This document shows, one piece after another, positions 43,870 through 52,756 of a stretch of DNA of 64,000 bases (the stretch's first letter is position 1; every line of letters begins with the position of its first letter). The notes beneath the pieces were generated by a model. The model saw only the letters and a list, made by a program, of their open reading frames with translations, was not told the origin of the DNA and made no database searches. Both the position numbers and the translations under genes were made by a program. The DNA is from Prevotella conceptionensis 9403948 (lineage in GTDB: Bacteria > Bacteroidota > Bacteroidia > Bacteroidales > Bacteroidaceae). The DNA is taken from the NCBI RefSeq assembly GCF_000312305.1, contig NZ_HE999444.1:374423-438422 (forward strand), written 5' to 3'.

Positions 43870-45168
43870 CTAATCGTTAAGGTTCAGATATTGGCTGCCT
43901 AAGAAAGGCAACTTAACCAGCTTTCCTTGGCGGTAAGCATTGTATGGCGAAAGGTTTTTATGGAGACCAAGCGATGAGAGACGAGCTAGTTTTGTTTCTC
44001 CCAGTTCGTCTTTATCGGTAAACCAAATTGTGTCGCGACGGATAAAGTCTTCGTTGAGAAGGTTGATGTCGTGTGTAGTCAATAGCAATTGGGATGTTTG
44101 GTTGCTATTGGCCAAAAACACCTTGATGAAGTAGGACAGCAGCTCATAATGAATGCTAGCCTCCACTTCGTCGATAGCCACAAACTGCTTTTCTCTCAAC
44201 AGTAAGTTCAGTATAACAGCCATTCCTAATAATCTTATTGTGCCATTCGATTCGTTTTCTTCGGGCAAGGTGTATTTTTTTTCACCAGCATGGTGGGTGA
44301 ACATCAGTTCCAAGTTTGTTGTTCTCCCCTTATTTAGTATTTTCTCTTTCGTCTTGTCGTCTATGGGAGCTTTCGAAATCAGTTGCCTTAGTTCGGAAGT
44401 AAACATCTTATTGCCCTTATGTAGGGCAATGTCTTCGATGTTAAAGTCGGATGCTCTCAGAAAGTTCAATAAAAAACGTTTCAGCTCTCCACGCTCGTCT
44501 GTGCTCAAATGCACCTTTACGTAATCAGACAACCGTATGTCTGGTGTCAACACCTCCCTAATATGGTAGGCAAAATATTCGTAAACCTCGTTCAATCTGG
44601 TTCTTTCCACATTGCTTTTCCCGAATGCGGCAAGCACGCTGCAATTGTTGATGGTGTTTCCTAAGATAACATCTTGGCTCTTTTTTGTAAGTTTTAGATT
44701 GGCCCCAAACGCAATTGTTGTAGAGTCTGTGCTCTTGTCATAGCTACGAATGTATAGCTTTGTAGGTCTGTTTGAGTCGTAAACAATTAATGTTTCAGCA
44801 CAGATGCGCTCTTCGTCTAATTCAAAATTAAGCACGAATTTGGTTTGATTGACATAAAACGCCATAGACATCTTTGTTGTTTCGTTCCTTGAAGTGTCGT
44901 TCAACAGAAAAGGAACAACGCCCGTTTTCTCATTGCGGTCTTGTGGCATTCTTAGTACGAGCGTCTTAAAAAAGTCGATAGCGTTCAGTATGTTGCTTTT
45001 TCCCGAAGCGTTCGCGCCATAGATGATGCCAATCTTCAGCAATCTTACTCCATCCTTAACTTCACACGAATACTCGTCAGACATAAATGTATCTGACGTA
45101 GGTTCAAAGCTAATGGTTTGAGGTTTCTTTATAGAAAAGAAATTCTCAATAGTAAATTCTGCAATCAT
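43870..45168 (-). CDS. rloA: AAA ATPase of an abortive-infection pair (RloA/AbiLi-like)
   Basis: About 432 residues from MIAEFTIENFFSIKKPQ at 45168; the extra upstream codons to 45201 are His/Tyr-rich and not family-like. Walker A YGANASGKSN lies near residue 45. The distal half holds the ABC-type signature region GTIRLLGMAVILN, Walker B QFVAIDEVEASIHYELL and the switch LLLTTHDINLL. This is the AAA15/21 OLD-like group paired with RloB. The -7 motif TACCTTTG at 45206-45199 is a probable promoter. Confidence 0.85.
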   Translation of the reverse strand: MIAEFTIENFFSIKKPQTISFEPTSDTFMSDEYSCEVKDGVRLLKIGIIYGANASGKSNILNAIDFFKTLVLRMPQDRNEKTGVVPFLLNDTSRNETTKMSMAFYVNQTKFVLNFELDEERICAETLIVYDSNRPTKLYIRSYDKSTDSTTIAFGANLKLTKKSQDVILGNTINNCSVLAAFGKSNVERTRLNEVYEYFAYHIREVLTPDIRLSDYVKVHLSTDERGELKRFLLNFLRASDFNIEDIALHKGNKMFTSELRQLISKAPIDDKTKEKILNKGRTTNLELMFTHHAGEKKYTLPEENESNGTIRLLGMAVILNLLLREKQFVAIDEVEASIHYELLSYFIKVFLANSNQTSQLLLTTHDINLLNEDFIRRDTIWFTDKDELGETKLARLSSLGLHKNLSPYNAYRQGKLVKLPFLGSQYLNLND

Positions 45169-45206
45169 AGTGATGATATGTGATAGGTAATGATGATGCA
45201 AAGGTA

Positions 45207-45530
45207 CAAATAAAACCGTGATATTTGAATTATATTAATGTATTTCGTAGTTTTATTACGGATTTTTAATTTAAAAACAAACGCTTGTCGATTGTGCTAA
45301 GGGTTTTGGTTGAGCCTTTACACTTGTACACATAGGAAGATTTCTTCCTTATTTCTTGCGTGTTTAAGTTATTTTTGCGAAATTCGCAACTTAGTTGCAT
45401 GCGGTGCCGTTGCTTAGCTTTAAGTTTTGTTCTGCAAGTGTTATGCAGTACGTAGGCATGTATGCGCGGTTTTGAACAGTTTGGTTTGGTGGCTAAATCC
45501 ACCAATCAAGTTTAATGATATAATAAGCAA
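45207..45530. other. Intergenic region between rloA-like gene and queC
   Basis: No gene is supported. I looked for a preQ1 riboswitch ahead of queC and did not see its conserved core. Only short AT-rich stretches and a small palindrome, GGAAGATTTCTTCC at about 45336, are visible. Confidence 0.4.
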
Positions 45531-46184
45531 ATGAAAGATTCGGTAATTGTAGTGAGTGGCGGAATGGACAGCGTTACGCTGCTTTACGAAAAGAAAGACG
45601 AGATTGCATTGGGCATTTCTTTCGACTATGGCAGCAACCATAACCACAACGAACTGCCTTTGGCGGCCTTGCATTGCCAACGCTTGGGCATTGAGCATGT
45701 GGTTGTTCCACTTGGCTTTATGCACCAATATTTTAAGAGTAGTTTGTTGGAGAGCGGCGACAGCATACCCGACGGAAGTTATGACGAGGAGAATATGAAG
45801 TCGACCGTTGTGCCTTTTCGCAACGGCGTGATGCTCGCAGTGGCGGCAGGCATAGCCGAAAGCAATGGCTTGACTAAGGTTCTTATTGCCAATCACGGTG
45901 GCGACCACACCATTTATCCCGATTGTCGCCCCGAATTTATCGCCGCTATGGATGCTGCTGTTGAGGCAGGCACATTCGCTCGTGTACGCGTTGTGGCACC
46001 ATATACCAACATCAGCAAGGCCGACATTGCGCGCCGCGGCAGGGCTTTGGGCATAGATTATGCCGAAACGTGGTCGTGTTATAAGGGTGGCCACGTGCAT
46101 TGTGGCACTTGCGGCACTTGTGTTGAGCGTAAGGAGGCTTTGCGCGAGGCCGGAATAGAAGACAACACCACATACCAATCGTAA
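45531..46184 (+). CDS. queC: 7-cyano-7-deazaguanine synthase
   Basis: A 217-residue QueC, which makes preQ0 from carboxydeazaguanine in queuosine synthesis. Motifs: the PP-loop VVSGGMDSVTLLYEKK near residue 7, FRNGVMLAVAAGIAES, and the zinc-binding end SCYKGGHVHCGTCGTCVERK. The other queuosine genes (queD, queE, queF) are not in the window. Length is normal for the family. It precedes the Fe-S/FMN membrane gene by 76 bases. Confidence 0.94.
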   Translation: MKDSVIVVSGGMDSVTLLYEKKDEIALGISFDYGSNHNHNELPLAALHCQRLGIEHVVVPLGFMHQYFKSSLLESGDSIPDGSYDEENMKSTVVPFRNGVMLAVAAGIAESNGLTKVLIANHGGDHTIYPDCRPEFIAAMDAAVEAGTFARVRVVAPYTNISKADIARRGRALGIDYAETWSCYKGGHVHCGTCGTCVERKEALREAGIEDNTTYQS

Positions 46185-46260
46185 TGCCGATGTTTGCGAA
46201 AGCGTAGCTTGGCGCGTGATTTTCGCGAGTTGATGATAACCAACACAGCACATATATATA

Positions 46261-47364
46261 ATGAGTAAACCGGCAAAATGGCAACAACTGCTAAGTCTTA
46301 TCACCTGTTTTCTGCTTGTGCTTGGCGTGAGCATTCGCAGGGATGGTAAGATACAAGGACACGACCTGTTGCAGAAGGGAAAGGCAATTGCAGCCGGCGA
46401 AGACACGATAAGGACGTTGGACGACGGCACGGTGGTTGTTAATACCACTGCCCTAGGCAAAGACATTATTGGGTATAGCGGAACAGTGCCTTTGGAAATA
46501 TCGTTGAAAGACGATCATGTGGTTGGGGTGAAGGCACTGGACAATGCTGAAACGCCTGAGTTTTTTGAAGAGGCTTCGCAACTGCTCACCAAGTGGAACG
46601 GTAAATCTATTGATGAGGCACAGCGCATGCAGGTGGATGCCGTGTCGGGTGCAACGTTCACTTCCAAAGCCATTGTAGAGAACATGCAAAGGGGATTGCA
46701 GTATGCGGCCAAGGCAAAGGCCGAGGCTAGTATTTGGTCTAAGTTAGACCTTTCTGCCAAATCGCTTGTTGCGTTGGGCGTTGCATTGATGGCAGCCATA
46801 CTTCCGCTCTTCATTAAGAATAGGCTTTACCGACTTGTGCAGCATGTGTTGAATGTGGCGATACTAGGCTTTTGGTGCGGTACGTTCCTCAATTACACCT
46901 CAATGGTGGGCTACATGTCTAACGGCATGAACGTTCTTGCTCTGCTCGTTCCTGTTGTGATGCTTGTCACGGCTTTTGTTTATCCACTTTTTGGTAAGAA
47001 ATCGTACTATTGCACCAACGTGTGCCCCTATGGCTCGTTGCAAGAACTAGCAGGCAAGTGCGTGCGTTACAAGATAAAGATGAGGCCCAGGGCTATGAAA
47101 CGCCTAGACCTGTTCAGGCAAATACTTTGGGCCGTGCTGATGTTTTGTTTGTGGACAGGCGTGTGGTTCGATTGGATAGACTACGAACCCTTCTCTGCAT
47201 TCATCTTCGGGTCGGCCTCTTGGGTGGTCATTGGCATAGCCTTAGCTTTCGTTTTGCTTTCAACGGTGGTTGTTCGTCCCTATTGCCGTTTCGTTTGCCC
47301 AACGGGTTCGCTCTTTAAATATAGCCAATATTCAACTCCGTCTGGTAAGAAATATAAGTCATGA
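46261..47364 (+). CDS. Membrane FMN-binding and 4Fe-4S protein (NosR/RnfG-like)
   Basis: A 367-residue protein. A leading helix is followed by an exported FMN-binding domain (about 45-150) with the flavin-attachment motif SGATFTS near residue 138. Four to six membrane helices follow (from about 165), with two cytoplasmic polyferredoxin-type motifs, CTNVCPYGSLQELAGKC and CRFVCPTGSLFK, which lack some of the usual cysteines. Such proteins pass electrons across the membrane to exported reductases. The stop overlaps the nitroreductase start by four bases (ATGA), coupling the two. The electron acceptor outside the membrane is probably that protein (inference). Confidence 0.8.
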   Translation: MSKPAKWQQLLSLITCFLLVLGVSIRRDGKIQGHDLLQKGKAIAAGEDTIRTLDDGTVVVNTTALGKDIIGYSGTVPLEISLKDDHVVGVKALDNAETPEFFEEASQLLTKWNGKSIDEAQRMQVDAVSGATFTSKAIVENMQRGLQYAAKAKAEASIWSKLDLSAKSLVALGVALMAAILPLFIKNRLYRLVQHVLNVAILGFWCGTFLNYTSMVGYMSNGMNVLALLVPVVMLVTAFVYPLFGKKSYYCTNVCPYGSLQELAGKCVRYKIKMRPRAMKRLDLFRQILWAVLMFCLWTGVWFDWIDYEPFSAFIFGSASWVVIGIALAFVLLSTVVVRPYCRFVCPTGSLFKYSQYSTPSGKKYKS

Positions 47365-48002
47365 AGATTTCAACAATACTCAATTTTGCGCTGGCCTTGG
47401 CTTTGGTGTTTCTTTGCGCCAAGCTAGCCATGAGCGGTGGGGCCGGTTCGCAAGCCGCTGCTGGCGATGATGTGGTATACAACAACATCCTTTCGCGCAC
47501 ATCTGTTCGTGCCTATCAAGACAAAGCCGTGGAGAAAGATAAGGTGGAAAAGTTGCTCCGCGCTGGTATGGCGGCACCTACGGCTGTGAATAAGCAGCCG
47601 TGGCACTTCGTGGTGGTTACCGAAAAGAAGTTGTTAGCGGCTCTTGCCGAGACCGATGCCCACGCAGATTTTGCCAAAGATGCACCCCTTGCCATCGTGG
47701 TTTGTGGCGACATGACCAAGGCCATTGAGGGAGCAGGGCGCGAATTTTGGGTTCAAGACTGCGCTGCTGCCACCGAAAACATCTTGCTTGCTGCCCATGC
47801 TATGGGGCTTGGGGCGGTGTGGACAGGCGCTTATCCCCTAGAAGAACGTAGTTCTGAAATGAGCAAAGTGCTGAAATTGCCCGAAACGATGGTGCCACTA
47901 AGCGTTGTTGTTATTGGTTATCCCAAGGGTGAAGCGAAGGCAAAAAACAAGTGGGATGCCCAAAAGGTATCGTATAACGTGTATGGGGGACAAAAGATGT
48001 AA
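47361..48002 (+). CDS. Membrane-anchored nitroreductase-family protein
   Basis: A 213-residue nitroreductase with an unusual N-terminal hydrophobic anchor (ILNFALALALVFLCAKLAMS) preceding the flavin fold. Family motifs: SRTSVRAYQDKAVEKDKVEK, MAAPTAVNKQPWHFVVV, CAAATENILLAAHAMGLGAV and VIGYPKGEAK. Cytoplasmic relatives use NAD(P)H; here the anchor and translational coupling to a transmembrane electron carrier suggest it works on the periplasmic side. The substrate is unknown. Confidence 0.82.
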   Translation: MKISTILNFALALALVFLCAKLAMSGGAGSQAAAGDDVVYNNILSRTSVRAYQDKAVEKDKVEKLLRAGMAAPTAVNKQPWHFVVVTEKKLLAALAETDAHADFAKDAPLAIVVCGDMTKAIEGAGREFWVQDCAAATENILLAAHAMGLGAVWTGAYPLEERSSEMSKVLKLPETMVPLSVVVIGYPKGEAKAKNKWDAQKVSYNVYGGQKM

Positions 48003-48300
48003 CGGAGCAAAGCGGAAACGAACGGCATAAAAGGTGGGACATCGCGCCTGGCATAATGTGGCTTTCCCCCACGTTCAGCGTGCGTGGTCTGCACATGGGG
48101 CGGTGTTGTTTCGCTTGTCTGCTTGGCGAATGGGTTTGGCAAGTGTACATTGCAAATTACGTTTGGTGGTGCCAGTAAAGCCGTATCTTATAAGCTAAAA
48201 GGCGAATTTCCTATCAAAAAAAGCTGTATATCAAGATAAATCACTAACTTTGTGCATGTCAATTCAGGCATAAAACAAAATATTCATAACATTAATAAAG
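48003..48300. other. Intergenic region before pgk with a -7 element
   Basis: TAACTTTG at 48245-48252 is a probable -7 element for pgk; no good -33 TTTG is found at the right distance. The rest shows no gene. Confidence 0.5.
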
Positions 48301-49554
48301 ATGAAAATCGAACAATTCAACTTTGCCGGCAAAAAGGCAATTGTACGTGTGGACTTTAACGTGCCATTGGACGAGAACGGAAACATCACCGACGACACCC
48401 GTATTCGTGGTGCTCTCCCCACTTTGAAGAAGATATTGGCCGACGGTGGCGCCGTTATTATGATGAGCCACATGGGCAAACCCAAAGGCAAGGTGAACCC
48501 CAAGTTGTCGCTCTCGCAAATCGTTAACAAGGTATCAGAACGTTTGGGCGTACCCGTAAAGTTCGCCGACGATTGCGCTAACGCCACCGAAGCAGCCGCC
48601 AACCTCAAGATGGGCGAGGCTCTGTTGCTAGAAAACCTACGATTCTACCCCGAAGAAGAGGGCAAGCCTGTGGGCATTGACAAGGCCGACCCCGCTTACG
48701 ATGAGGCAAAGAAAGAGATGAAGGCTAAGCAAAAAGACTTTGCCAAGAAGCTGGCCTCGTATGCCGATGTATATGTTAACGATGCTTTTGGAACGGCTCA
48801 CCGCCGTCATGCCTCGACTGCTGTCATCGCCGATTACTTCGATGCCGACTCGAAGATGCTGGGTTACCTGATGGAAAAAGAGGTGACAGCCATCGACAAC
48901 GTGTTGAAGAATGCGCAACACCCCTTCACCGCCATCATCGGTGGCTCGAAAGTAAGCTCCAAGTTGGGCGTAATTAAGAACTTGCTTGACAAGGTAGACA
49001 ACCTCATCATTGGCGGCGGCATGGGCTATACCTTTGTAAAAGCACAGGGCGGGAAGATTGGCGACTCGCTGCACGAGGACGATTTGATGCCCGAAGCACT
49101 GAACGTTATCGCTGCTGCAAAGGAAAAGGGCGTTAACCTAAGCTTGTCTGTGGCTACCGTTGCTGCCGATAAGTTTGACAATAACGCCAACCGTAAGGTG
49201 GTGCCCATCGACCAAATACCCGACGGATGGGAAGGTATGGACGCCTCGGAAGAGTCGTTGGCCATCTGGAAGAAAATCATTCTCGAATCTAAGACCATCC
49301 TTTGGAACGGTCCCGTAGGTGTATTCGAGTTTGAAAACTTTGCTCACGGAACGGGCGAAATTGCCAAGTACGTTGCCCAAGCAACACAAGAAAACGGCGC
49401 ATACTCGCTTGTAGGCGGTGGCGACTCGGTTGCTGCGGTTAACAAATTTGGTCTTGCCGACAAGGTTTCTTACGTTTCTACGGGTGGTGGTGCCATGCTC
49501 GAGGCCATCGAAGGTAAGGTTTTGCCCGGCGTTGCTGCCCTACAAGGCGAATAA
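48301..49554 (+). CDS. pgk: Phosphoglycerate kinase
   Basis: The 417-residue glycolytic enzyme that makes ATP from 1,3-bisphosphoglycerate. Conserved parts: [87 protein letters not shown] and [13 protein letters not shown]. The coding sequence is intact and codon use is strongly regular, as expected for a highly expressed gene. A terminator follows at 49654. Confidence 0.97.
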   Translation: MKIEQFNFAGKKAIVRVDFNVPLDENGNITDDTRIRGALPTLKKILADGGAVIMMSHMGKPKGKVNPKLSLSQIVNKVSERLGVPVKFADDCANATEAAANLKMGEALLLENLRFYPEEEGKPVGIDKADPAYDEAKKEMKAKQKDFAKKLASYADVYVNDAFGTAHRRHASTAVIADYFDADSKMLGYLMEKEVTAIDNVLKNAQHPFTAIIGGSKVSSKLGVIKNLLDKVDNLIIGGGMGYTFVKAQGGKIGDSLHEDDLMPEALNVIAAAKEKGVNLSLSVATVAADKFDNNANRKVVPIDQIPDGWEGMDASEESLAIWKKIILESKTILWNGPVGVFEFENFAHGTGEIAKYVAQATQENGAYSLVGGGDSVAAVNKFGLADKVSYVSTGGGAMLEAIEGKVLPGVAALQGE

Positions 49555-49653
49555 GTTTCCTCGGAAGGGCGATGGTTTTGGCAGCACTTTGCGGCCTTGT
49601 TTGGCCAAAGCGTGCCTGCATAACACGCCTTAAACGATAGAAATGAATATGTA

Positions 49654-49697
49654 TCGGCAAGCCTAAACCCATGTGTTAGGCTTGCCGATTTTTCTTT
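49654..49697 (+). terminator. Rho-independent terminator after pgk
   Basis: TCGGCAAGCCTAA pairs perfectly with TTAGGCTTGCCGA around a ~9-base loop and is followed by TTTTTCTTT. This ends pgk transcription before the next gene at 49726. Confidence 0.88.
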
Positions 49698-49725
49698 CTC
49701 CTAACCCCCTTACACCTTTTATCGC

Positions 49726-50976
49726 ATGCTTATGCGCCCATTACGATTTGCCCTTTTTATGCTCTGCCTGTGGCTTTCGCTTGCAGGCTGGGCTCAGCGC
49801 AACCGCATTTTAAACCCCGACATCGCCTCGTTGCAGGTGGTGGCCGGCAATAATTGGCTCTCAATGCCTGTTATCGGCTTGGGGGAATGCGTGCCGGTGA
49901 ACATCGCTTTCGACGACCTGACGCACGAATATCGACGTTATGCCTATAAAGTGGAGCATTGCAACGCCGATTGGAGCACGTCTGGCGACCTCTTTGTGAG
50001 TGATTATATCGACGGATTTAATGCAGATAATGTGATTGAGCATGTGGAACAGTCGATAAACACAAACATGCTGTACACACATTATCGGTTTCAGATTCCC
50101 AACGAGCGGTGCAAACTGACGATGAGCGGCAACTACCGCGTTACCATCTACGATGCCAACGACGACGATAAGGCCGTGGCCGAATGCTGTTTCATGGTGG
50201 TTGAACCGCGCGTGGGCATTAAACTCAGCGTAGATGCCAATACGGATAAGGGCATTAATAGCCGGTGGCAGCAGGTGGCAATGGAGGTGAAGTATGGCGG
50301 AGGCCTCTCTGTAACCGATGTTCAGCGGCAAATTTACACCGTGGTGATGCAAAATGGACGATGGGATAATGCCGTGGTGAACGCCAAACCCCAGTTTGTG
50401 ATGGGCGACGGACTGCGTTGGTCGCACAATGCACAGCTTGTTTTCGAGGCAGGTAACGAGTATCGCAAGTTCGAAATGTTGGATGTGCGACATGCCAACA
50501 TGGGTGTTGAGAAGATTGATTGGGACGGCGAGGCCTACCACGCCTACCTTTGGCCCGACGAACCACGCGGCAGTTACGTGTTCGACGAAGATGCCAACGG
50601 CGCGTTTTACATCCGCAACAGCGACAATAGGGAAAACAACAGCACCTCCGAATACATTCATGTGCACTTCACTTTGCGTTCGCCGCGTTTGGCTGGCGAT
50701 GTGTTTGTGAACGGCGTGTGGACAAACGACCAACTTTCCGCGCCTTATAAGATGCAGTTCGACGAGGGGGCGCAGTGCTATCGCTTGTCGCTTTTGCTCA
50801 AACAGGGTTATTATTCGTACCAATACGTTTGGCAACAGTCCAACGGACAGACAGCGACTGTACCTTCGGAGGGTTCGTTTTACCAAACTGAGAACCGCTA
50901 CCAAGCCCTTGTTTATTATCGAAAGCTGGGCGAAAGGGCTGATAGGCTGGTGGGTTTTGCAGAGATAAGGCGGTAG
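49726..50976 (+). CDS. DUF5103 protein, type IX secretion system plug
   Basis: A 416-residue secreted protein with signal peptide (LRFALFMLCLWLSLAGWAQ). The remainder matches DUF5103, recognised as the plug that closes the SprA translocon of the type IX secretion system: NRILNPDIASLQVVAGNNWL, YAYKVEHCNADWSTSGDL, VSDYIDGFNADNV, AYLWPDEPRGSYVFDEDANG, YIHVHFTLRSP and KQGYYSYQYVWQ. It lies alone between a terminator and a repeat tract. It fits with the T9SS-sorted protein at 36623. Confidence 0.85.
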   Translation: MLMRPLRFALFMLCLWLSLAGWAQRNRILNPDIASLQVVAGNNWLSMPVIGLGECVPVNIAFDDLTHEYRRYAYKVEHCNADWSTSGDLFVSDYIDGFNADNVIEHVEQSINTNMLYTHYRFQIPNERCKLTMSGNYRVTIYDANDDDKAVAECCFMVVEPRVGIKLSVDANTDKGINSRWQQVAMEVKYGGGLSVTDVQRQIYTVVMQNGRWDNAVVNAKPQFVMGDGLRWSHNAQLVFEAGNEYRKFEMLDVRHANMGVEKIDWDGEAYHAYLWPDEPRGSYVFDEDANGAFYIRNSDNRENNSTSEYIHVHFTLRSPRLAGDVFVNGVWTNDQLSAPYKMQFDEGAQCYRLSLLLKQGYYSYQYVWQQSNGQTATVPSEGSFYQTENRYQALVYYRKLGERADRLVGFAEIRR

Positions 50977-51126
50977 GTAAAGGAGTTATGGAGTTAAGGA
51001 GTTAAGAAGTTAAGGAGTTAGGGAGTTAAGGGGTCAAGGTGTTGAGGGAGTTAAGGAGTTAGGGAGTTAAGGTGTTGAGGAGTTAAGGAGTTAGGGAGTT
51101 AAGGAGTTAAGGAGTTAGGGAGTTAA
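50977..51126 (+). repeat. 9-bp minisatellite (GGAGTTAAG type)
   Basis: Near-perfect short repetition of GGAGTTAAG and GGAGTTAGG begins six bases after the DUF5103 stop and runs about 150 bases. It forms no conserved protein frame. Confidence 0.85.
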
Positions 51127-51154
51127 GCCAAATGCGTGGTTATAGAGTGCTATG

Positions 51155-51260
51155 TAGCCTTGTTAACACGTTAACACGTTAACTCGTCAACTTATCAACT
51201 CGTCAACCCGCCAACCAGTCAACTTGCCAACCCGTCAACCCGTCAACTCGTCAACCAATA
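51155..51260 (+). repeat. 9-bp minisatellite (CGTCAACTC type)
   Basis: Tandem 9- and 10-base phrases based on CGTCAACTCGTCAACC, roughly the complement of the GTTGACGAG phrases at 63750-64000. It ends just before the left arm of the element at 51271. Confidence 0.8.
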
Positions 51261-51369
51261 ATCCGACATTGAAGTCATCTAGACTTTTTAAATCTCGACA
51301 AATTGAGAGGAGTTTGTTATCTTTGAAGTCGTCTTGACTTTTAATGTTTCTATAAATTGAGAGAAGTGC

Positions 51370-51605
51370 TTGACAAACCAACTCACTGGCTTATAAACTC
51401 ACAAAAGCCCAACAACTCCCGAAGACGTCAACTCACAAATTCACAAACGCCCCAACTCCAAAGCCCATTAAACCAAAACATCATCAACTTAAAAGTTCAT
51501 CAACTCAAAAGCTTCCCAACTCCAAAGCCCATTAACTCCAAAGCCCATTAACTCCAAAACATCATCAGCTCAAAAACTTATCAACTCAAAAGCTCCCCAA
51601 CCCAA
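51370..51605 (+). repeat. Short A/C-rich tandem phrases
   Basis: Repeated AACTCCAAAGCCCATT and AACTCAAAAGCTCCCC phrases lie between the left arm and the core. Similar tracts occur at 30100-30180 and 62980-63085. Confidence 0.75.
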
Positions 51606-51608
51606 AAA

Positions 51609-52250
51609 CTTAAATCGTTATCTTTTATTTTACAATACCGCTCAAATTTTCGTTCCGTTCTAGCGAGAATATTGGCCATAAAGTAGGTAAATTGCCACTA
51701 TTTTGGGTCTTTTACGTCTTCCGATATGTTCAATTTTAAGAAAAATACCTACGTTTTGTACCATTTAGCCTTTCTAGATTGGTTGCCAACTCATTATTTT
51801 TTATCCCCAATTACCCACTTTTAGTCCCTAAAACCTCACTTTTTAACCACCATTTTGGCCTTTTCTGCCATATGTTTCATGGTTCTTAAAGGTTTTGTTT
51901 ATACCATTTCGGCGTATATTTATTCTTTTCGTCTTGCGTTTAGCCGCATTTTGCACTGCATTTTGCACCATTTTACCTTGCGTTTAGCATCAAAACGCAC
52001 TGCATTTTGCACCAAAACGCACTGCGTTTAGCGGCATATTGCACTGCGTTTTGCTGCAAATTGCAGTACATTTAGCCGCAAATGGCCCCAAATGTGGTAC
52101 AAATGGCGGTTTCTTGAAATAAATATTCATTTTATCGAATTCACAGACCAACCCCTTTTTGCATCAAAACAAACCTTCGCGAGAATCGATTTTTTGCGGC
52201 AAGGTGGACGATTGGTTGGTAAAAAGGGTACTCATAATGTTAAATTTCTT
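51609..52250 (+). repeat. Core repeat, copy at 51 kb
   Basis: Direct homologue of 30184-30815. Landmarks: ATCTTTTATTTTACAATACC, CGTTCTAGCGAGAATA, GCCTTTCTAGATTGGTTGCC, AAGGTTTTGTTTATACC, the 22-bp array at 51935-52088, AACCTTCGCGAGAATCGATT, TTGCGGCAAGGTGGACGATT and ACTCATAATGTTAAATTTCT. Confidence 0.85.
51935..52088 (+). repeat. 22-bp tandem palindrome array (seven units)
   Basis: Units start at 51935, 51957, 51979, 52001, 52023, 52045 and 52067. Two unit types alternate in the loop position (TTTAGC and TTTTGC), both palindromic with the CAAAACGCA half. Confidence 0.85.
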
Positions 52251-52323
52251 GCGGAAAAGTTGACAGAGTATGGTAAGTTGACAAGTTAACAAGAAGACAA
52301 GTGGACAAGTGAACGAGTTGATT

Positions 52324-52415
52324 GTTCTTTTCTCGTTCCTCTAAAAGTGCGTTTTCTCGCCATGACAACGTCCGAGCAAGCTCGACAGCGTTCAATTGAC
52401 TTACTTAAAACGTTC
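52324..52415 (-). repeat. Hairpin repeat family, short copy inside the 51-kb element
   Basis: Reverse-complement form of 53545-53640: CTCGTTCCTCTAAAAGTGCG, TTCTCGCCATGACAACGTCC, GAGCAAGCTCGACAGCGTTC and TTAAAACGTTC. The GTCC..GAGC/GCTC..GAC part can pair. Confidence 0.75.
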
Positions 52416-52625
52416 TTTTCTCGTGTGTTGGCATAAACACGTCCACTTTTGACATAAGAACATAAGAAACATAAAGAAACGCTCTTTACTTTTTCCTCAT
52501 TATGAGCCACTGACAGTCTGTTTTCAACTTGTAGCGGATGCACTGAATGGCCTCCGCCAGGTTGCTTTTAGTAACACAACAGCGTTTTGCCACCGACAAA
52601 TGTGGCAAGATTACAGTTTTTATTG

Positions 52626-52633
52626 TATCTTTG
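52626..52633 (+). promoter_or_regulatory. -7 promoter element in the right arm of the repeat, upstream of kdsB
   Basis: TATCTTTG fits TAnnTTTG and faces kdsB, whose start is 124 bases downstream. A -33 element is not convincing. It lies in the right part of the composite element. Confidence 0.4.
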
Positions 52634-52756
52634 TCCAGTACTTCGTACATGAGAGGAGTGTTTGTCTTGGTTTTACAGCAAAGGATAATAAACTCCTCTC
52701 AACTTGTAGAGATTTTAAAAGTCTGGCTGACTTCATTTATAAAAACAAAACAGGCA

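Larger units (their letters stand above)
51271..52734 (+). mobile_element. Composite repeat element bounded by ~55-bp terminal inverted repeats (copy at 51 kb)
   Basis: The left end (51271-51325; GAAGTCATCTAGACTTTT, ACAAATTGAGAGGAGTTTG) pairs with the reverse complement of the right end (52679-52734; GAAGTCAGCCAGACTTTT, ACAAGTTGAGAGGAGTTTA). A second, shorter copy of the left motif follows at 51326-51375 (AAGTCGTCTTGACTTTTAAT). Inside are repeat phrases (51370-51605), the core (51609-52250), a hairpin repeat (52324-52415) and a ~230-bp right part homologous to 30968-31192. No transposase is present. Confidence 0.75.

Noticed and set aside
45207-45530. preQ1 riboswitch ahead of queC
   Set aside because: The conserved core and pseudoknot pattern could not be found in this AT-rich leader.
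51935-52088. CRISPR-like array
   Set aside because: Units are contiguous with no unique spacers, the 22-base period is too short, and no cas genes are in the window.
52547-52756. An N-terminal extension of kdsB by 70 codons
   Set aside because: These codons belong to the repeat element, and the kdsB family starts at MKFIGIIPARYGSSRF.
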